Assembly: GCF_035317345.1 (NCBI RefSeq)
Contig: NZ_JAYKTU010000012.1
Direction: 5' to 3' (one strand)
DNA length: 64,000 nt
Origin: Cellvibrio fontiphilus
GTDB taxonomy: Bacteria; Pseudomonadota; Gammaproteobacteria; Pseudomonadales; Cellvibrionaceae
The notes under the pieces were generated by a model. That model did not search any database, was not told where the DNA came from, and worked only from the letters and a program-made list of their open reading frames with translations. Below are positions 55,318 to 63,872 of the stretch, one piece after another. The position numbers were made by a program, and so were the translations under genes. Each line of letters starts with the position of its first letter. Position 1 is the first letter of the stretch.

Positions 55318-56739
55318 TTGCTTTCGTTCTCTCACTCCTACCGTTCGTTAAGCCTGTTTGGTGTATTTGCCTTATTACTTTGGTTGCCCTCGTTATGGGT
55401 GCCGTTTTGGGGCGATGATTATGCATTTCTTACCCAGGCGCGAGAATCCCGTTTGAATGGGTTGTCTTGGTGGTATCCCTTTTTTAATGAATCTACTACC
55501 GGTTTTTGGCGCCCGCTGAGCATGGATACTGGCTGGCGTTTTGTCGAACAACTACTGCACGGTAATCTTTTGTCTGCGCATTTGTACTCTTGGGTCTTGC
55601 ATTTATTTTCACTTGCTGGTGTTGGCTTTTTTGCCTATCAACTCGCCGTCTCGTTACGCTGGCCCCAGCCTTTGGTTATCGCGCTTATTACCGCTGCTAT
55701 GCATGCAGTGCATGTGGTGACTTATTTGCCATTGCATTGGGTGGCGGCGATGAATAGCCCCACGTTGATTTTTTTTATTTCCATCACGCTTGCTATGTGG
55801 ATGTTGCTTCCGCGTTTGGATGGGTTACCGCGCGGCCTGTGTTTGATTAGCCTGCCATTGCTGCAATTACTTGCTTTGTTTAGCAAGGAAGTCGCTATTT
55901 TGATTCCGGGTATGGTTGTGCTGCTTGCAATTTTAGTGGGGAATTTTTCGCGCTATAAAAAAATCGATATTGCGGTCTGGTGGCTGTGCGTTGGAATCTG
56001 TTTGATATGGTTGTATTTTTACCAGCAATTTACTCCCAGTCGCGATCCGGTGTACGGCGTGGTTTTAGGAAAGAATATTCTGATTAATTTTTTGGGCTTT
56101 ATTGCATGGATTTTTAACGTTCCACGCGAAGCCTTGCGGATGATGCTGACCGACAAACTTATTTTGGGCGCGCTCTGGGCTGCTTTTTGTTTCGGTTCAA
56201 TGGCGCTGGTTTATTGGATAAGCCTTAAACGCATTACTGCCAGTTTATCTTGCTGGCAATGGATGTCGGCATTGGCATTTATGCTGGTTGCCTACGGCCC
56301 TTATTTTGTTCTGGCAAATCAATCCTACGAATACTACGCTGCACTTGCGATGATGTTGCCATTGGCCTTGGTTGCGCGTGGTTTACTGGTTGCAAACAAA
56401 TTGAATATAGGTTTGTCGTTGATGGCTTTATCGTCACTTGTGGCAGTAGAAGGCACTCGCTCGGTTGATTACCCCGGTGTAATTGAGCGTGCCTACTGGG
56501 GAGAGCGGCAAATTGATTTTTTAACCCGGCAATCAATACAACCACCACTTTTGGTTGACGTCTCAAATCCCCATCAGTTTGCAGCCTTGGGTGTCGCTGG
56601 TTTGGAGTGGCGTTTGGGCTTACCCAAAGGTAGCGTGATACTCACCAATCGCTGTGATTCAAATGGAGTTAATATTTCCGAGCGAATTTTAATTCAAAAC
56701 TCACAGGGCGATTTTGAATGGCATGACTGCCCCAGATAA
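55318..56739 (+). CDS. Polytopic membrane protein, GT-C glycosyltransferase-like
   Basis: The 473-residue product starts at TTG 55318 (AGG upstream) and has about 10-11 membrane segments. After the first helix comes VPFWGDDYAFLTQARESR, an acidic loop like the catalytic loop of GT-C lipid-linked-sugar transferases, and the C-terminus (about 395-473) is soluble and periplasmic. The substrate is unknown and the acidic loop is the main support. It lies 33 bases after the RNase H gene and 23 bases before the SIR2-like gene. Confidence 0.65.
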   Translation: MLSFSHSYRSLSLFGVFALLLWLPSLWVPFWGDDYAFLTQARESRLNGLSWWYPFFNESTTGFWRPLSMDTGWRFVEQLLHGNLLSAHLYSWVLHLFSLAGVGFFAYQLAVSLRWPQPLVIALITAAMHAVHVVTYLPLHWVAAMNSPTLIFFISITLAMWMLLPRLDGLPRGLCLISLPLLQLLALFSKEVAILIPGMVVLLAILVGNFSRYKKIDIAVWWLCVGICLIWLYFYQQFTPSRDPVYGVVLGKNILINFLGFIAWIFNVPREALRMMLTDKLILGALWAAFCFGSMALVYWISLKRITASLSCWQWMSALAFMLVAYGPYFVLANQSYEYYAALAMMLPLALVARGLLVANKLNIGLSLMALSSLVAVEGTRSVDYPGVIERAYWGERQIDFLTRQSIQPPLLVDVSNPHQFAALGVAGLEWRLGLPKGSVILTNRCDSNGVNISERILIQNSQGDFEWHDCPR

Positions 56740-56762
56740 TAATTCTTTAAAGTGAAACTCTC

Positions 56763-57653
56763 ATGAACCTTAAGGCGCTATTAAAAAATTATCACTCCAC
56801 TATGGCATTGATAATTGGCAACGGTATCAATCGTTACAATAGCGATAGCCAACTCAGCTCCTGGGATGCAATGCTGCTGGAGTTATGGGAGCGGCACACG
56901 CAAGATGAACCTAAAGATATTCCGCTGGGGATTTCGCTTACTGAGTTTTACGATGCGCTGGATTTAAGCAGCCACTCCGTCAGCAAAAATCTGCAAAAAG
57001 AATTTTGCGCCTTTTTGGATGGCTGGCAGGCTAAGGCACATCATATTGCGATTATGCATTGGGCCAGGGCCCACGCAGTTCCTGTGCTCACCACTAACTT
57101 TGATGAAACCTTGTCGGACAGTTTGCAGTTGAATTTGCAGCACAGTGAAGGTGTCAGGTTTACCGATTTTTATCCTTGGTCCAGTTGTTTTTCTGGCGGC
57201 CCAGTTAACGACCCGGCGCAGCAATTTGCTGTGTGGCATATCAATGGAATGAAACGTTATTCGCGCAGTATCCGTTTGGGGCTGAGCCATTATATGGGTT
57301 CGGTTGAACGGGCGAGGGCGCTTATCCATAAGGGTGGCGATAAACGGCTCTATTCGGGAAAACATGAGGGGAAATGGAACGGCTGCAACACCTGGCTGGA
57401 CTGTATTTTTAATAATGACCTGGTGTTTATAGGGCTGGGGTTGGATACCTCGGAAATATTTTTACGCTGGTTGCTGATTGAACGTGCGAAATATTTTAAA
57501 ACTAACCCGCAACGCAAACGTGCTGCGTTTTATCTACACGCGGGGCGCGATTTATCCCAAGGGCAGGTAATTTTTTTAAAAAGTGTGGGCTGCGAGGTTA
57601 TCAAACTACCCAGTTACGACCATTTGTATGGCGATGCCTGGGCATCACTGTGA
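56763..57653 (+). CDS. Stand-alone SIR2-like protein (putative NAD-consuming enzyme)
   Basis: The 296-residue product shows the SIR2-like NAD-binding pattern: MALIIGNGINRYNSD (about 14-28), the LTTNFDETL motif with Asn112, the WHINGMKRYSRSIRLGLSHY motif with His159, and FIGLGLDTSEIFLRWLL. Asn and His at these places are the catalytic pair in SIR2-type NADases such as ThsA and DSR proteins. There is no classical sirtuin zinc knuckle and no partner domain, so histone-type deacetylation is unlikely. The upstream gene is a membrane protein and no known defence genes surround it. It could be a defence effector or a housekeeping protein. Confidence 0.8.
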   Translation: MNLKALLKNYHSTMALIIGNGINRYNSDSQLSSWDAMLLELWERHTQDEPKDIPLGISLTEFYDALDLSSHSVSKNLQKEFCAFLDGWQAKAHHIAIMHWARAHAVPVLTTNFDETLSDSLQLNLQHSEGVRFTDFYPWSSCFSGGPVNDPAQQFAVWHINGMKRYSRSIRLGLSHYMGSVERARALIHKGGDKRLYSGKHEGKWNGCNTWLDCIFNNDLVFIGLGLDTSEIFLRWLLIERAKYFKTNPQRKRAAFYLHAGRDLSQGQVIFLKSVGCEVIKLPSYDHLYGDAWASL

Positions 57654-57765
57654 GTTTGGTTTTGTAAATTCTCTGCCATTTATCTGATAATTGGTTTAAA
57701 TTTCTGCTCCTGATCTTAATAAAGATATTAATAACAATACCATCGCAGCAGAAAAAGAGGCATTT

Positions 57766-58617
57766 ATGACACCCCAAGGATTCAAACAATCGCTAGCCGC
57801 AGCTCTGTTGCTGTGTGCATTCGCAAGCCCCGTATACGCCGCTCCGGTTAATACTGCTGTAAATGACCCCAATAAAGAAGAGTGGATAGAGCTCTTTAAT
57901 GGCAAGGATTTGAGTAACTGGACGGTAAAAATCAGCGGTTTTGAATTAAATGACAATGCGTTCAATACCTTCCGGGTAGAGGACGGCATTATGAAAATGC
58001 GCTATGACCAGTACAAAGAGTTCAACAATCATTTCGGTCATATCTTTTACAACGGCGGCCCCTTCTCCCATTACCGCATCAAGGTGGAATACCGTTTTGT
58101 AGGCGATCAGGTGAAAAATGGCCCGGCTTGGGCTTACCGTAACAACGGCATCATGTACCACACGCAAGACCCCAAAACCATGGGGGTTAAGCAGGATTTC
58201 CCCGGCAGTATGGAATACCAATTGTTAGGGGGCGATGGTGTAAACCCGCGCACTACTGGCAACCTCTGCACTCCTGGCACCCATGTGGTATACAACGGCA
58301 AGTTCACTGAAGACCACATTATTAATTCCTCTAGCGATACCTTTCACGGTGAGCAATGGGTTACTGCAGAGTTGTTGGTTCACGGCAGCGAAAAAGCCGA
58401 GCACTTTATTAATGGCAAAAAAGTATTGGAATACACTGACCTGCAATGGGATGACCGTTCACCTAATACCGGCGGTTATATCGCCTTGCAAGCGGAAAGC
58501 CACCCAACCGATTTTCGTCGCGTGAGCTTATTGAATTTGGAAGGTTGTATGGATAAAACCGCCAAGAATTTCAAACGTTATTTTGTAAAAAATAAACAGG
58601 AAGCCTGCGTGTATTAA
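57766..58617 (+). CDS. Secreted DUF1080 (3-keto-disaccharide hydrolase-like) protein
   Basis: The 283-residue product has a signal peptide ending ASPVYAAP and a DUF1080 concanavalin-like beta-sandwich: EWIELFNGKDLSNW, FRVEDGIMKMRYDQ, HYRIKVEYRFVGD, GSMEYQLLGGDG and GGYIALQAESHPTDFRRVSL. The family is linked to hydrolysis of 3-keto-glycosides in some bacteria, but members also appear as binding domains. An AGAGG site precedes the ATG. It lies upstream of the tannase-family gene on the same strand. Confidence 0.85.
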   Translation: MTPQGFKQSLAAALLLCAFASPVYAAPVNTAVNDPNKEEWIELFNGKDLSNWTVKISGFELNDNAFNTFRVEDGIMKMRYDQYKEFNNHFGHIFYNGGPFSHYRIKVEYRFVGDQVKNGPAWAYRNNGIMYHTQDPKTMGVKQDFPGSMEYQLLGGDGVNPRTTGNLCTPGTHVVYNGKFTEDHIINSSSDTFHGEQWVTAELLVHGSEKAEHFINGKKVLEYTDLQWDDRSPNTGGYIALQAESHPTDFRRVSLLNLEGCMDKTAKNFKRYFVKNKQEACVY

Positions 58618-58668
58618 TGGTTTGGCGGTCAACATTGGCGGTTAACTAATCGGCTTTGGATAAAAACT

Positions 58669-58700
58669 AATCCTCAATGATTTATCTATCATTAAGGATT
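58669..58700 (+). promoter_or_regulatory. Hairpin in the leader of the tannase-family gene
   Basis: AATCCT and AATGAT pair with ATCATT and AGGATT (12 of 13 positions, 6-base loop), 43 bases before the ATG. It has no T-run at its 3' side. It could be an operator or an mRNA leader structure. Confidence 0.45.
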
Positions 58701-58742
58701 CGTTATGTAAAAAATTTTAAAAAAATAATAAGCAGGTTCACT

Positions 58743-60440
58743 ATGAATTCACATCGCAAGCCTTGCGTTCGCTCTCGTTTTTTTAGATTCACAGTTATTG
58801 GCGCGGCTATTGTCGCCTCGGCATCTTCATTGGCGGTGGAGCATGTTAAAGGGCAGGAGGCTTGCGCGAAACTCGCGAGTCACAATTTTGCTAAATCGCT
58901 AAAACTGGATGTGCAAAAAGCAGTGGCTAATGAAACGGAAAAATTTTGTCTGGTGAATGGCATTGTCAATTCACGCACAGGAATTGATGGAAAACATTAC
59001 GGAATAGGTTTTGAAATGCGCTTGCCGCTGTCATGGAATGGGCGCTTTGTTTATCAAATGAATGGTGGTAATGACGGCGCTATAGTTCCAGCCGAAGGCC
59101 ACACGGGTAACGGTGGGGCCTCTGCATTGGCACGCGGTTATGCCGTGTTAAGCACTAATGCCGGTCACGCGGGCGATGCTGCCGAGAATAGTGAATATGG
59201 TTTGGCTGCAGGCAATCGTTTTGGCTTGGACCCGCAGGCGCGCAATGATTACGGTTATGCAGCCACCGCCAGCATGACACCGGTCGCCCATCAAATTATG
59301 CGCGCTTTCTATAACAAATCGCCGGAATATTCGTACCTTGCCGGATGCTCCAATGGCGGGCGTCATGGCATGGTTGCCGCAAGTCGTTACGGCGAAATGT
59401 TTGATGGAATTCTGGTGGGTGCCCCTGGTTTCAATTTACCCAAAGCGGCAGTGCAACACGCCTGGGATGTACAAACTAGCTTACAGGTTGCCCCCACACT
59501 TTCAGCGGCTTTCAGTCGTGACAATATGGCGTTTCTCACACACAAAGTTGCGCAAGCCTGTGATGAACTGGATGGTTTGAAAGACGGCTTGGTTAATAAA
59601 ATTCGCGAATGCCAGAGCGTATTTGATATTAACAGTCTGGCTTGTGCTGGCGAAAAAGCTGCTGGTTGTTGGACTGATCAACAAGTGAAATCTTTCGCGC
59701 GCCTGATGGCTGGCCCTAAAAATAGCAAAGGCGAGCAGTTATATAACCACTGGTGGTACGACACCGGCCTTGCCGACAATGATTGGCGCTTCTGGAAATT
59801 TGAAAGCCCGATTCCCGCCTGGAATAACCACCCACTCATCGCCGTTATGGGAGCTGGTTCACTTGCCTATCTCTTTACCACACCGGCAACAGAAGTAGAG
59901 GGGACACCGGAAAAATTACTCAGCTACTTAACCCGTTTTGATTTTGATCGCGATGCACCCAAAATTTTTGCAACTCACGGTGCATTTAAACAGTCAGCAA
60001 TGGAATTTATGACACCTCCGGATGTGGTAAACCCCAAACTTGCTGACTTCCGTAAAAGCAACGGCAAACTCATTATTTATCATGGCCAAAGTGACCCGGT
60101 GTTTTCTACTGTTGATTTGGTGGATTGGTATGAAAAGTTGGACAAAAACTACCAGGGCAAAGCTGCCGATTTCGCGCGCTTGTTTGTTGTGCCCGGTATG
60201 AACCACTGCGCCGGCGGCCCGGCAACGGATCAGTTTGATGCGCTCACTGCGTTGGTGGATTGGGTAGAAAAGGGTATTGCACCCGAGACAATTACGGCAA
60301 AAGTGAATCCTGACAATAAATCGCTTCCAGCTGACTGGAGCAAAACTCGCTCACGTCCGCTTTGCCCTTGGCCAAGGGTCGCTGTATATAAGAAGGGCGA
60401 TCCTGATTCTGCTGCCAGTTTTATGTGCAGGTTGAATTAA
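58743..60440 (+). CDS. Secreted tannase/feruloyl esterase family protein
   Basis: The 565-residue product has a signal peptide (residues about 1-35) and the tannase-family fold. The nucleophile is Ser203 in AGCSNGGRHGM next to Cys202, the Asp is in YHGQSDPVFS and the His in PGMNHCAGG. The paired cysteines beside Ser and His form the CS-D-HC motif of this family. Members cleave gallate or hydroxycinnamate esters, fitting a plant-cell-wall degrader. ATG 58743 has GCAGG upstream; an earlier ATG at 58677 lies in a hairpin. Whether it prefers gallate, ferulate or another ester cannot be read from sequence. Confidence 0.9.
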   Translation: MNSHRKPCVRSRFFRFTVIGAAIVASASSLAVEHVKGQEACAKLASHNFAKSLKLDVQKAVANETEKFCLVNGIVNSRTGIDGKHYGIGFEMRLPLSWNGRFVYQMNGGNDGAIVPAEGHTGNGGASALARGYAVLSTNAGHAGDAAENSEYGLAAGNRFGLDPQARNDYGYAATASMTPVAHQIMRAFYNKSPEYSYLAGCSNGGRHGMVAASRYGEMFDGILVGAPGFNLPKAAVQHAWDVQTSLQVAPTLSAAFSRDNMAFLTHKVAQACDELDGLKDGLVNKIRECQSVFDINSLACAGEKAAGCWTDQQVKSFARLMAGPKNSKGEQLYNHWWYDTGLADNDWRFWKFESPIPAWNNHPLIAVMGAGSLAYLFTTPATEVEGTPEKLLSYLTRFDFDRDAPKIFATHGAFKQSAMEFMTPPDVVNPKLADFRKSNGKLIIYHGQSDPVFSTVDLVDWYEKLDKNYQGKAADFARLFVVPGMNHCAGGPATDQFDALTALVDWVEKGIAPETITAKVNPDNKSLPADWSKTRSRPLCPWPRVAVYKKGDPDSAASFMCRLN

Positions 60441-60456
60441 CCTTAGCGCAAATATA

Positions 60457-60532
60457 CAAGCGGACGCGCCATGCATGACATCAGTGAGATGAATTATTCA
60501 TCACTGAACATGACACATGGTCGTCCGGCTTG
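60457..60532. repeat. 76-base imperfect inverted repeat after the tannase-family gene
   Basis: Arms starting CAAGCGGACG and ending CGTCCGGCTTG pair in six helical blocks (CAAGC, GGACG, CCATG, CATG, CAGTG, ATGAAT) with small bulges, about 28 pairs in all. It begins 17 bases after the stop. It may be a terminator-like stabiliser or a palindromic mobile remnant. Confidence 0.6.
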
Positions 60533-60602
60533 CTCAAATAATAAAAAAACTTCAACTTTTCGTTTTTTTGTAGGCTTTTTTCGAAAAGCGTTATCTTCAT
60601 TC

Positions 60603-60648
60603 CCTGAGATTTTAATAGCCTGAGATTTCAATAGCCTGAGTTTTAAGC
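60603..60648. repeat. 16-bp tandem repeats upstream of the GH5 gene
   Basis: Two full units (CCTGAGATTTTAATAG and CCTGAGATTTCAATAG) and a third partial unit lie head to tail, ending 57 bases before the GH5 start codon. They could be regulator sites or slippage products. Confidence 0.7.
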
Positions 60649-60704
60649 GTAGCTAACGCACAACGTGGCGAACCTATTAATAAAATAAATATTGAGATCT
60701 AGGT

Positions 60705-62057
60705 ATGAAAACAATTAATGCATTGATGATGTTAGGTATTGCCTCGCTACTCTCTGCTTGTGGTGGTTCGGGGTCAGACTCGCCTGCCAAGTCGAGCAGC
60801 GTTGCGTCAATAGTCGAATCGAGATCCAGTCAATCGAGCACGGCTAATGTTGGTGCTTCATCATCTATAGTTGCAAGCTCCTCCAGTCCAGCTGTTGCAC
60901 TCTACCCAAGCTACAACACCAATCCGATTGCTCCTGATATGACCGGGATGGAAAGCAATGCAACACAATTGGCGAGTAAATTTAAATTGGGTGTCAACAT
61001 AGGTAACACCATGGAAGCTTATGGTTGCACGCCAGCCTCTGAAACCTGTTGGGGAAACCCTATGGTGTCTGAGGCTTATATAAAATTAATGAAAAATAGT
61101 GGTGTGGATGCTGTGCGTATTCCTGTCTCCTGGGATCAGTACGCCAATCAGCAAACCGCCGAAATCAGTGCCGCTTGGCTTGATCGCGTAAAACAAGTGG
61201 TGCAGTGGTCGGTCGATAACGGCCTGTATGTCATCGTCAATATTCATTGGGATGGCGGTTGGTTGGAGCGGCAATTTTCCGAGCCCTTGGCCAGAGAAAA
61301 CAAAGGCCCAGTAACCGACGAATTAAGGGCGAAGGTGGATGCCAAGCAAAAAGCCTACTGGGAACAGATCGCCACAACACTGCGTGACTTTGACGAGCGT
61401 GTGATGTTTGCCAGCGCCAACGAGCCGGATGCCGAAACCGCACAAGATATCGCTGATCTTGAACGTTACCATCAAACCTTTGTCGATGCTGTCCGCTCAA
61501 CCGGCGGCAAAAATGCCTATCGCGTACTCGTGTTACAGGCACCCAAAACAAATATCGATAAAGCGGCCACCGAGTGGAATAACCTGCCGTCCGATACGGC
61601 AACTGACCGCCAAATGGTTGAAGTTCATTTCTATCCCTTCAATTTCACCATCATGACTCAAGATGAGACTTGGGGAAAAATGGCCTATTACTGGGGCAAA
61701 GACTATCACTCCACAACCGATCCGGAGCGCAACGCAACATGGGGTGAAGAGGATTATGTTGATGCGCAGTTTGCTTTGATGAAAGCAAGATTTGCGGATC
61801 GCGGAATTCCGGTGGTACTGGGGGAGTTTACCGCCACGCTACGCACCCAACTTAGCGGAGACGATCTCGCATTGCATCGCGCTTCGCGTGCGTACTTCCA
61901 TGAATATGTCACTCGCAAAGCACTTGAAAATGGCATGCTGCCATTTGTATGGGAAGTAGGTTACAACCCGGGCTTGTTATTTAATCGTTCAATTCCTGCA
62001 GTGGGCGATCAGCAATATCTTGATGCGTTGTTGCGTGGTGCTGGAAAAATCAATTGA
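60705..62057 (+). CDS. GH5 family cellulase, surface lipoprotein
   Basis: The 450-residue product has a lipoprotein signal with the lipobox LSAC (Cys about 19) and a Ser-rich linker (about 27-65) typical of Cellvibrio and Saccharophagus secreted enzymes. A GH5 (beta/alpha)8 domain follows, with LGVNIGNTMEAYG, VRIPVSWDQY and VIVNIHWDGGW. The acid/base is Glu240 in SANEPD and the nucleophile Glu374 in VVLGEFTA. GH5 enzymes with these motifs mostly cleave beta-1,4-glucans with retention. As a lipoprotein it would act at the cell surface on soluble oligosaccharides. No binding module is seen. Confidence 0.92.
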   Translation: MKTINALMMLGIASLLSACGGSGSDSPAKSSSVASIVESRSSQSSTANVGASSSIVASSSSPAVALYPSYNTNPIAPDMTGMESNATQLASKFKLGVNIGNTMEAYGCTPASETCWGNPMVSEAYIKLMKNSGVDAVRIPVSWDQYANQQTAEISAAWLDRVKQVVQWSVDNGLYVIVNIHWDGGWLERQFSEPLARENKGPVTDELRAKVDAKQKAYWEQIATTLRDFDERVMFASANEPDAETAQDIADLERYHQTFVDAVRSTGGKNAYRVLVLQAPKTNIDKAATEWNNLPSDTATDRQMVEVHFYPFNFTIMTQDETWGKMAYYWGKDYHSTTDPERNATWGEEDYVDAQFALMKARFADRGIPVVLGEFTATLRTQLSGDDLALHRASRAYFHEYVTRKALENGMLPFVWEVGYNPGLLFNRSIPAVGDQQYLDALLRGAGKIN

Positions 62058-62470
62058 TCTTCACATGCTCCATCAGTCGTTAGCTCATCGACATCCAATT
62101 TATAACGATAAGGCGAGTAGTGATGTATTTTGTTATGAAAGTGATGGTGTTTATGTGCACACTAAAAATATTTCTGCCCATACCGCTGCTGCTAATGCGG
62201 CAGCATTGCTGCGTAATAGTTTTTCAGAACCATCTAATATAAAGCGTTTGAGGCGGCAGCGGTTGTGTTTTAACCCTCATGCATTTGTGTGTGCTTCATG
62301 CAGATTCTGATTGCGGAGATTTGCACTGCTGTCGCCTAAATCATTTCTTAGTTTATTTGCATACGTATTCACGACAATTTTAAATTTGAATACGTATGTA
62401 TTTCTTTGCCTATCACAAGGTTCGTCTATTTAATTCGGCCAAATAATAATTTGGTTACGGATAATGTCTC
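62058..62470. other. Intergenic region after the GH5 gene with a 12-bp inverted repeat
   Basis: No supported gene is seen in these 413 bases. A perfect 12-bp inverted repeat, CATACGTATTCA at 62359-62370 and TGAATACGTATG at 62386-62397, encloses 15 AT-rich bases. Each arm contains the palindrome TACGTA. A GC-rich GCTGC/GCAGC hairpin lies near 62186-62205. The inverted repeat is 74 bases before the next start codon and could be an operator for it. Confidence 0.5.
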
Positions 62471-63184
62471 GTGAAAAATACCTACGCTTATTTCCTGTTT
62501 TTTTCTCTTGGTGCCGCCACTTTCTGGTCTAGCAATACCTATTTCATGAATGATGAGGAATCTATTGCCGGCGCTGAGAGCATTGATAGTTGCCCGGACA
62601 AAAATCGTGTAGCGTATCTGGAAAATGAAAATAATATTTTAAGAGATCAAATTGATCGGTTTGGCTCTTCTGAAAAAAGTCCTTCTGTAAAAAATAAACC
62701 CAATTCTTCAGTTGCGGATGCATCCGCAAATTCTCTAAATCTACAGGCTGATCAAAATCATCAAGATTTGGCAAAGCTTTATGAGCAAGTGACAAGAATA
62801 AATTCACTGAGTAATTATTTAAGTCGTATTCATGATCAGGGAGTTTCGCTGCATCAGGAATTGGAAAGTGGGTTTTCTGTAGAGCCGGTTGACTACGTTT
62901 GGGCTCAAGAGTACGAGCAAAAGATCAGAAGCCTTATTAATCAACACAACCTTTTCGGCAATACAGAGTATGTTGCTGTTGTGTGCAAAACACATCGCTG
63001 TCAGATCAAGTTGACCGCTATTAATTCTGATGAAATCAACAGTTCGATACAGGCATTTGCAGAAAGCGTTAATAAAAATAACTCTGGTATTGCTGCTGTT
63101 CCTGTACTTTCGGCTGTTGATGCCTCCCGTGGTGAATTGGATTTGTATATCGCCAAAGATCTTAATTTCAAAGCTTATGAATAA
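62471..63184 (+). CDS. Membrane-anchored periplasmic protein of unknown function
   Basis: The 237-residue product starts at GTG 62471 and has one N-terminal helix (about 4-26). A short coiled-coil-like segment (VAYLENENNILRDQIDRF) and a Ser/Asn-rich linker follow, and then a C-terminal domain of about 110 residues with a close cysteine pair, VVCKTHRCQIKLTA, likely a disulfide. I do not recognise the family. The layout suggests an inner-membrane-anchored periplasmic protein. Confidence 0.65.
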   Translation: MKNTYAYFLFFSLGAATFWSSNTYFMNDEESIAGAESIDSCPDKNRVAYLENENNILRDQIDRFGSSEKSPSVKNKPNSSVADASANSLNLQADQNHQDLAKLYEQVTRINSLSNYLSRIHDQGVSLHQELESGFSVEPVDYVWAQEYEQKIRSLINQHNLFGNTEYVAVVCKTHRCQIKLTAINSDEINSSIQAFAESVNKNNSGIAAVPVLSAVDASRGELDLYIAKDLNFKAYE

Positions 63185-63293
63185 TTTCAGGATGAAAGCT
63201 GTTGCATAAATAACTCCTGTTTATGCAGTTTTAATATTTAGGGATGATTCAGGAGTAATAAATCAACTTATAATTTTTATGTAAGGATATAGT

Positions 63294-63791
63294 ATGAGAA
63301 CTCGTATTTCAGCGTTAATCGGCATAGGGCTTTTTTCAATGTTGCCGATGATGTCCCAAGCTAATACTGTTGTTGCTGGTTACGGTATACCACCCGTAAG
63401 TGGTAGTTGTACTTGGCAATTGACATCATCTTCAGGGGGCGGTGGTGCGCCACAATTTTATACTTTACATTGCGGCGCCACGCTGAACGTTGTGGGGATG
63501 ATGACTGTCGGAGGGTCTTGTAATACTACGGCAAGCCCGAAACCGGGCTACCTCTTGCAAGGATCAGGCTGCAGCACCACTGTTGTACGTATCAGCAGTG
63601 TTCCGCCACAACCAGCGCAATGCACCAGTGCGAATAAAGGAAAAACCTATTTTTCTGGCCCAACATATATCGCCAACAGCATCATGCAAACGTCTAGCGC
63701 CAGCGTGAGTAACTTCTGCGGTGATTGTAAGGTGCTTGTGAGTGGTTCGAGCAATGGTTATTCAACTATCAGTTGTTCACTCTATCCCTAA
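63294..63791 (+). CDS. Small secreted cysteine-containing protein of unknown function
   Basis: The 165-residue product has a signal peptide ending in MSQANT and a mature part of about 140 residues rich in Ser, Gly and Thr. It has eight cysteines spread along the mature chain, including NFCGDCKV. The pattern fits a small disulfide-stabilised extracellular or periplasmic protein. I do not recognise a domain. AAGGATA precedes the ATG, and a GC-rich hairpin follows the stop. Confidence 0.65.
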   Translation: MRTRISALIGIGLFSMLPMMSQANTVVAGYGIPPVSGSCTWQLTSSSGGGGAPQFYTLHCGATLNVVGMMTVGGSCNTTASPKPGYLLQGSGCSTTVVRISSVPPQPAQCTSANKGKTYFSGPTYIANSIMQTSSASVSNFCGDCKVLVSGSSNGYSTISCSLYP

Positions 63792-63813
63792 TTAAACACT
63801 ATCTATATAAAAA

Positions 63814-63872
63814 CGCCCTCTTTGCGAGAGGGCGCAGACCGCTGACAAACCCCACCGTAAAAAAGTGGGGTT
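63814..63872. other. Two consecutive hairpins after the last gene
   Basis: The first (63814-63834) is an 8-bp stem CGCCCTCT / AGAGGGCG without a T-run. The second (63848-63872) is AACCCCAC / GTGGGGTT with nine A-rich loop bases; on the minus strand its loop carries a T-run. They may form a terminator for the gene at 63294 and for a minus-strand gene beyond. Confidence 0.5.

Noticed and set aside
62020..62310. Open frame of 96 codons overlapping the GH5 3' end
   Set aside because: No ribosome site at its possible starts, no signal or motif, and composition unlike neighbouring genes. The region is better read as intergenic.
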